In this document: positions 58,071-64,000 of the stretch, piece after piece | Layout of the letters: every line of letters begins with the position of its first letter | Numbering within the stretch: position 1 is the first letter of the stretch | Assembly: GCA_029247685.1 (NCBI GenBank) | Contig: JAQWKT010000006.1 | Location: 1 to 64,000 of the forward strand | Length of the DNA stretch: 64,000 nt | Reading direction: 5' to 3' | Source of the DNA: Crocinitomicaceae bacterium | Lineage (GTDB): Bacteria > Bacteroidota > Bacteroidia > Flavobacteriales_D > Crocinitomicaceae | Notes under the pieces: generated by a model | Databases searched by the model: none | Seen by the model: only the letters and a program-made list of their open reading frames with translations | What the model was told of the DNA's origin: nothing | Made by a program: the position numbers and the translations under genes

Positions 58071-60245
58071 ATGAAACAAATCAATTTTTTAATTTTATTT
58101 TCTTTCTTCCTTTATACATTTTCATACGCTCAAAATAAAAACACTTTTGATCCTTCTAATGCAAGAATTGGCGAAGATGTAGAATATTGTCATACGCACA
58201 AAAAAATGGCTCAACTTAAAGCGAACGACGCATACAAAAAGATGCAGGAAACAGTAGAGCAAGAGTATGAAGAAATAGCAAAAGAAAAGCCTTCACTAGA
58301 AAAGGGAGTGGTTTACACAATTCCAGTTGTTTTTCATGTTTTACATAATGGTGGAATAGAAAACATTTCTGATGATCAAATTGAGGATGCTATTTCTATA
58401 TTAAATAGAGATTTTAGGTTGCAAAATGCAGATGCGGCAAATGTTGGCAGTGAATTTCAAGGTATGCCAAGTGATGTAGAAGTTGAATTTGCACTTGCCA
58501 AGAAAGCTCCTAATGGAGACTGTTTTAAAGGTATAACAAGAACCATGTCTCCTATAAGCTATGATGGTGTAGATGGGTCAGTTCAGGTGACAACCATTAG
58601 GTACAACAACGATGTTTATCAGGGTACTTGGAAAGGGAATAAATACCTTAATATTTTTGTTTGTGGAGAAATTGGTGGTGCAGCTGGATATACTACAAAT
58701 CCATCAATTTGGAGCTCTCAAAGCATGACAAATGGAATTTGGGTCCTTCATGAGTATGTTGGTTCTATTGGCACATCCTCCACAGGAAGAAGTAGAACGT
58801 TGACGCATGAAGTTGGCCATTGGTTAAATCTAGAACATACCTGGGGACCAAATAATAACCCTGGAAATGCGAGTAGCTGTGGAACTGATGATGGGGTTGA
58901 CGATACCCCAGATTGCATAGGCGTTCAAGCTTGCCTGTTAACCTCAAATACATGCTCAGGGGATAATTCCTATTGGGGGTATAATATTAAAGATAATGTG
59001 GAAAATTATATGGACTATTCTTATTGTTCTAAAATGTATACAGCAGGTCAGGTGACAAGAATGAGAACCGCTCTTCAATCAACAAGCACAGGGAGAGCAA
59101 ATTTGTGGCAATCAAGTAATCATGCTGAAACAGGTGTTTCAGGAGCTCCTTATTTGTGTGCTGCAGACTTTTCATCTGATAAAAAAACTGTCTGTATAGG
59201 TGAAAGCGTTCAGTTTCAAGATGATTCATACAATACAGCCACATCATGGTCTTGGAGTTTTCCATCTGGAACACCAGCAACCTCGACTTCTCAAAATCCA
59301 ACCATTTCTTATTCTCAGCCTGGAGTTTATCCAGTAACATTGACAGCGAGCGATGGAACATCTTCCATAACAGAAACAAAAAGCTACTATATTAGGGTTC
59401 TTCCTGCGCCAACATGGATTCCTTATTGGGAGGGCTTTGAGCCATATAGCTCTATTAACAATCTGAGTCATTGGGATGTTTATAATCCGAACAACAACAA
59501 TGGGTTTGAATTAGAATCTTCTTTTGGACATTCTGGTTCAAAATGCGTTAAACTTTTAAATTATGGAGAACCGGATGGAAATATTGATGAGCTTTCTTCT
59601 CAGAACATAGATCTTTCTGTTGTCCCTCAAACTGGATCTGTAACTTTAAGTTTTAGGTATGCCTACAGAAAAAAGTCTTCGTCTAATTATGAATATTTAA
59701 AAGTGTTTATATCTCCTGATTGTGGAGATACTTGGGTACAGAGAAAAACTCTTGGAGGTTCGCAGCTTTCCCCTCAAACATCTACAAATCCTTCATGGGC
59801 TCCAGCTAGCACTAATGATTGGACAACAGTACACATGGTTAATGTCACTAGCAACTATTTCACTTCTAATTTTAGAATGAAATTTAGATTTGAATCTAAT
59901 GAGGGAAATAATTTTTATCTAGACGATATTAATTTATATGAGGGTTCTTCTTCTAATGATATTGTTGTTGGAATTAATTCTGAATCTAATGAAATTGATC
60001 AGATAGAATTATATCCAAATCCTGTAGAAAACAATTTAAATATTAAATTTTCTATAGCGAATACACAAAAAATATTTTTTAAAATAAAAGACACTAAAGG
60101 AAAAGAAATAGAGAGTCAAGAGATTTTTGCGAAACAAGGAAGTAACTTGATCGTTTTGCCAACCGATAAAATTACATCAGGAACATATTTTGTAGAGCTA
60201 TTTTTAGAGAAGGAAAAAAGAACGTTTAAATTTGTTCATAAATAG
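58071..60245 (+). CDS. M43-type (pappalysin-like) metalloprotease with PKD and T9SS type A sorting domain
   Basis: HEVGHWLNLEHTWG zinc motif, NYMDYSYCSKMYTAGQVTRM Met-turn, PKD region, C-terminal ELYPNPVENNLNIKF...; start trimmed to MKQINFLILFSFF. Confidence 0.9.
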   Translation: MKQINFLILFSFFLYTFSYAQNKNTFDPSNARIGEDVEYCHTHKKMAQLKANDAYKKMQETVEQEYEEIAKEKPSLEKGVVYTIPVVFHVLHNGGIENISDDQIEDAISILNRDFRLQNADAANVGSEFQGMPSDVEVEFALAKKAPNGDCFKGITRTMSPISYDGVDGSVQVTTIRYNNDVYQGTWKGNKYLNIFVCGEIGGAAGYTTNPSIWSSQSMTNGIWVLHEYVGSIGTSSTGRSRTLTHEVGHWLNLEHTWGPNNNPGNASSCGTDDGVDDTPDCIGVQACLLTSNTCSGDNSYWGYNIKDNVENYMDYSYCSKMYTAGQVTRMRTALQSTSTGRANLWQSSNHAETGVSGAPYLCAADFSSDKKTVCIGESVQFQDDSYNTATSWSWSFPSGTPATSTSQNPTISYSQPGVYPVTLTASDGTSSITETKSYYIRVLPAPTWIPYWEGFEPYSSINNLSHWDVYNPNNNNGFELESSFGHSGSKCVKLLNYGEPDGNIDELSSQNIDLSVVPQTGSVTLSFRYAYRKKSSSNYEYLKVFISPDCGDTWVQRKTLGGSQLSPQTSTNPSWAPASTNDWTTVHMVNVTSNYFTSNFRMKFRFESNEGNNFYLDDINLYEGSSSNDIVVGINSESNEIDQIELYPNPVENNLNIKFSIANTQKIFFKIKDTKGKEIESQEIFAKQGSNLIVLPTDKITSGTYFVELFLEKEKRTFKFVHK

Positions 60246-60264
60246 AACTTTAAATTAAATTTGT
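60231..60264 (+). promoter_or_regulatory. candidate promoter TTTG-N22-TAAATTTG upstream of pdhB
   Basis: -33-like TTTG 60231-60234 and -7 TAAATTTG 60257-60264; ATG at 60291. Confidence 0.5.
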
Positions 60265-60290
60265 GGCATAATTGATATTATTTCAACTAT

Positions 60291-61271
60291 ATGAAAACAC
60301 TACAATTTAGACAAGCGTTAGGAGAGGCGATGAGTGAAGAGATGCGAAGAGATGAAAATGTTTTTTTGCTTGGAGAAGAAGTTGCGGAATACAATGGAGC
60401 TTATAAAGTTTCTCAAGGAATGCTGGATGAGTTTGGAGAAAAAAGAGTAATAGACACACCAATAGCAGAGCTTGGATTTGCGGGTATTGCTGTTGGTGCA
60501 TCAATGAACGGATTAAGACCAATTGTTGAGTTTATGACTTGGAATTTTGCCATTCTTGCTGCAGACCAAATAATTAATAGTGCTGCAAAAATGCTTCAAA
60601 TGTCTGGGGGACAATATTCTTGCCCAATTGTTTTTAGAGGTGGAAATGGAACCGCAGGCCAACTAGCAGCGACTCACTCTCAAAGTTTTGAGGCATTTTA
60701 CGCACATGTTCCAGGGTTAAAGGTCATTACTCCCTCTAACCCAAGAGACGCGAAGGGGCTTCTTAAATCGGCCATTAGAGACAATGGGCCAGTTGTTTTT
60801 TTGGAATCAGAAAAGATGTATGGAGATAAAGGAGAGGTTCCTGAGGGAGAGTTTTTAATTCCAATTGGGGTTGCAGATGTTGTCAAAAAGGGGAAAGATG
60901 TTACGGTTATTTCATTTGGAAAAGTGGTAAAAGTGGTCAAAGAGGCCATGGAAGTTTTAGAAAAAGAGAATATTTCTGTAGAATTGATAGACTTAAGAAC
61001 AATTAGACCAATAGATTATGCAACAATTGTGGAATCTGTTAAAAAAACAAATCATTGTGTTGTTGTAGAAGAATCATGGCCGCTAGCATCTATTTCTTCG
61101 GAATTAGCCTACCATCTTCAACATTACGCTTTTGATTATTTAGATGCCCCTGTTTATAGGGTAACTCAAACAGATACGCCATTTGCATTTTCTCCCACAT
61201 TAATAGACGCAGCTCTTCCTGGTGTTGATAAAATAATTAAGGGAATTAAATCTTGTGTTAATAAGCTTTAA
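60291..61271 (+). CDS. pdhB: pyruvate dehydrogenase E1 component, beta subunit
   Basis: RQALGEAMSEEMRRDENVFLLGEEVAEYNGAYKVSQGML, PIVFRGGNG, VITPSNPRDAKGLLKSAIRD. Confidence 0.94.
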   Translation: MKTLQFRQALGEAMSEEMRRDENVFLLGEEVAEYNGAYKVSQGMLDEFGEKRVIDTPIAELGFAGIAVGASMNGLRPIVEFMTWNFAILAADQIINSAAKMLQMSGGQYSCPIVFRGGNGTAGQLAATHSQSFEAFYAHVPGLKVITPSNPRDAKGLLKSAIRDNGPVVFLESEKMYGDKGEVPEGEFLIPIGVADVVKKGKDVTVISFGKVVKVVKEAMEVLEKENISVELIDLRTIRPIDYATIVESVKKTNHCVVVEESWPLASISSELAYHLQHYAFDYLDAPVYRVTQTDTPFAFSPTLIDAALPGVDKIIKGIKSCVNKL

Positions 61272-61274
61272 TAG

Positions 61275-62006
61275 CTACTCTGTAAGATACTCAAGTCTCA
61301 TCGTAATGCTCGCTGTTTTCAATTTAGAACTTGTGTTATAGGTTCCTCCCCAAGAATAATCATCGGAAGAATTTCGTCCGGTTATTTGAAAAACACCCAT
61401 AGTTGCTTTTTTTAAAATTCCAAGATTAGCCCCTGCATTGACAGCAATCGTTTTTGCTCTGTTTTTTGCATCCTTAGTTGCAGATGCAATCATTTTTATT
61501 TTAAGGTCAGCGAGTTTTGTGTAATAATAACTCGGAGCATATGAATTTATTTCAATATCGCTAGTTATTAGTTCTGTTATTTTTCTTGATACATCTTCGA
61601 CAAGATTCACTTTTTTTGATTCAACAGTTACACTTTGAGTAAGCTTGTACCCAGTAAAAATAGAGGAACTTTGTTCTGTTTTTTTGTCATACACCGATTT
61701 GTAATCCTTTCTTATTTCAATAGAAGAATAAACCATTTCTTTTTTTGAAATACCTTTATTTATAAGGTGTGCTTCAATTTTTTTTCGATCATATTCTAGC
61801 CTAGCATAAGCATCCTTTAAAGAAGTACTTTTTTTTCCAAAAGAAGCTTTCCAAACGATTAAATCCGATTCAAAATCAATGGTTCCAAGTCCTTTAACTG
61901 ATATAGAATTGGTTTTTTTAAATTTTGATTTAATAGAGCTTCCAAAGAAAAAGGAAGCAATAATAATAGATACAGAAGCAATGGATACAGCAATATAGGT
62001 TTTCAT
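61275..62006 (-). CDS. SIMPL-domain (DUF541) protein
   Basis: SVKGLGTIDFESDLIVWKASF, TQSVTVESKKVNLVEDVSRKITELI, ATKDAKNRAKTIAVNAGANLG. Confidence 0.9.
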   Translation of the reverse strand: MKTYIAVSIASVSIIIASFFFGSSIKSKFKKTNSISVKGLGTIDFESDLIVWKASFGKKSTSLKDAYARLEYDRKKIEAHLINKGISKKEMVYSSIEIRKDYKSVYDKKTEQSSSIFTGYKLTQSVTVESKKVNLVEDVSRKITELITSDIEINSYAPSYYYTKLADLKIKMIASATKDAKNRAKTIAVNAGANLGILKKATMGVFQITGRNSSDDYSWGGTYNTSSKLKTASITMRLEYLTE

Positions 62007-62255
62007 GAAGCTTAGTTTTTATACTTTACAATAAAAGTAACCTGTTTTTTGTCTTTGGTTACGTTTAAATGAAAAAAAATTAACAAAAAAATAACAAGTC
62101 TTAATTAATAGATGTATAAACCTGTAAATCAAGCAGTTAAAAAATACTGGTTTAGGGATTAAGATGTATTTTTCAAAAAAAAGGAGAGGTAATATTTTTT
62201 TTACGAAATTTGGCATAGTTATAGAATTTTCTGTCTACAACAAAAACAAAATAGT

Positions 62256-64000
62256 ATGAAAAAAATTTACTTGGTATTGCTTGCAACTTTTATGTTAACC
62301 TTTGTCAAAGGGCAAAACTTAAATCACCTTAATTATGACCTTTCTTCCAAATGGTTTTTTGGAATTAATGGAGGGGCAACATGGAGTACAACGGATGTGG
62401 ATGATAAGTTGGATTTAGGCTGGGGCTTAACTCTTGGGCGATCTTTTAATTATAATTATGGAAAAGTACTTTCTTTTGATCTTAGAGGGAGATATTTAAG
62501 AGGTTTTTGGTATGGCCAAGACCTTGACACGACTAGCTTGGATTCTTATCAAGGCGGAGCGCTTTCTGGTTATTATGCCGACACATTGGGATATACCGTA
62601 AATAATTTCCAAGCGGATCTACATCGCTTGTCTTTCGAATTAGTAATTCATCTCAATTGGTTAAGAGAAAAGACAAAGTTTGATCCATATATTTTTGGAG
62701 GAGCAGGTATTACATGGAATCAAACTTATGGAGACCTGTATGACCAAACTTTTCTTAATGAAGAATATGCCTATCAACCAGATGGTTCTATTGGCTTTGG
62801 ATCCTTGTCTTCTGGAATGGATGGCATATATGACTCTGCTTTAGATGGAAGTAAACAAGGAGAAGATAACTATACGGTCTCTTTCATGCCAAGCCTTGGC
62901 TTTGGATTAGGTTATCAGCTGTCTAATAATGTTTCAATAGGCTTAGAGCATAAAACAACATTTACTCTCAAAGACGATTTTGATGGGTATAACAAATTTA
63001 ATGATGGAACATCACTTGGGATAGAACAAGCGGATAAACGTGCAAATGATTTATATCATTATACTTCTGCTTATCTTCGTTTTCGTTTACCAGGAAAAGG
63101 AAATGTTTCTGGACCTTCTCGAGGCAATACTAGCACATCTAATGGATGTAAATCCCCAAAAATTTATTTAGCAAGCGGATTGTATTCGACACTAGATGTT
63201 AGAGATTCTGTTTTTACTGCAAAGGCGAAAATAAAATACATGTTTACAGGAGGGGATGTTTTTCTTGTAAATCAAAATGGCGATACCTTAAGCCATGCGT
63301 TTAACTCTTCTACCACAAATTTTGAAAGCGCACTTTCTCTTCAGCCAGGAATTAATAAATACGTGCTAACAGCAATTAATGATTGTGGTCAACAAAGCAA
63401 AACTTTTACTATAAATTATATAGATTGTAAGGTTGCGGAAATAAATTTGGTTCAGAAAGATCAGAATGAAAGGGATTCTGTTTATATGTTAGAAGCAACA
63501 CTTATAAATATAACGGATAAAAACCAAATTACTCTTTCAAATAATGGGGTGCCTATTCAAAATTTCACCTACAATAATTTGAATGGAAAATTAATAGCCA
63601 ATATTTATTTAAGCCAAGGAAAAAACGCTATTTCGATTAATGCTTCAAATGATTGTTTGGCAGCAAAAAAATCAATTTTGCTCGCTTATACTCCTTGTTT
63701 GGATCCAAACATATCTTTTTTAGCTCCAACGGTTTCGGGAACGACGGTAAACAATAAGAATTTTGTTTTTAAGGCTCAAATATCTAATTATACCAAAAAC
63801 AGTGTAAAGTTAACGCTTAACAATACGGAAGTTTTTGATTTTTCTGTTGCAGATTATAGAGGACCAAATGGATCTTTAAGTACCCTTCGAAAAAAGATGG
63901 TTTTAAAGGAAGGGGTTAATCAAATTTCTTTGACTGTGGATAATGACTGTGGAAAAATAAGTAAAGAAATAAGTGTTTTTTATGATAATTGCGATGCACC
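62256..64000 (+). CDS. outer-membrane beta-barrel protein (OmpA-type N-terminal barrel), runs off window end
   Basis: Open frame from ATG: MKKIYLVLLATFMLTFVKGQNLNHLNYDLSSKWFFGINGGATWSTTDV...; no stop before 64000. Confidence 0.75.
   Translation, partial: MKKIYLVLLATFMLTFVKGQNLNHLNYDLSSKWFFGINGGATWSTTDVDDKLDLGWGLTLGRSFNYNYGKVLSFDLRGRYLRGFWYGQDLDTTSLDSYQGGALSGYYADTLGYTVNNFQADLHRLSFELVIHLNWLREKTKFDPYIFGGAGITWNQTYGDLYDQTFLNEEYAYQPDGSIGFGSLSSGMDGIYDSALDGSKQGEDNYTVSFMPSLGFGLGYQLSNNVSIGLEHKTTFTLKDDFDGYNKFNDGTSLGIEQADKRANDLYHYTSAYLRFRLPGKGNVSGPSRGNTSTSNGCKSPKIYLASGLYSTLDVRDSVFTAKAKIKYMFTGGDVFLVNQNGDTLSHAFNSSTTNFESALSLQPGINKYVLTAINDCGQQSKTFTINYIDCKVAEINLVQKDQNERDSVYMLEATLINITDKNQITLSNNGVPIQNFTYNNLNGKLIANIYLSQGKNAISINASNDCLAAKKSILLAYTPCLDPNISFLAPTVSGTTVNNKNFVFKAQISNYTKNSVKLTLNNTEVFDFSVADYRGPNGSLSTLRKKMVLKEGVNQISLTVDNDCGKISKEISVFYDNCDA

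Noticed and set aside
62037-62062. GTAACC-N14-GGTTAC inverted repeat upstream of the SIMPL gene
   Set aside because: 6-bp arms with a long loop can easily occur by chance in this composition.

Overview
AT-rich, Bacteroidetes/Flavobacteriia-like chromosomal window, dense with genes. No rRNA, tRNA, CRISPR array or mobile element was recognised. It holds housekeeping genes (cysQ end, asnB, rlmH, mgtE, comEC, recF, dciA-like, lysA, ruvB, queG, pepP, pdhB). It also holds a polysaccharide-type locus beside two tandem RemB/Wzi-like barrels, and an overlapping GH20-CutC-GH2 operon. Two overlapping TPR histidine kinases share an unusual dimerisation domain. There is a CotH-kinase/beta-helix lipoprotein and four T9SS-sorted proteins, one of them extremely glycine-rich and another paired with a collagen-like repeat protein. 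Main second-look items: (1) the shared long insertion in the histidine-kinase DHp domains; (2) CutC embedded between two exported glycosidases; (3) a T9SS protein built from beta-helix rungs carrying polyglycine loops; (4) -7 boxes (TAnnTTTG) 5-7 nt from start codons, implying leaderless mRNAs; (5) a one-base frameshift at a T7 tract; (6) many G7/G8 tracts inside ORFs. No clearly novel defence or mobile system was found. Product names come from motif recognition by eye, not database searches.
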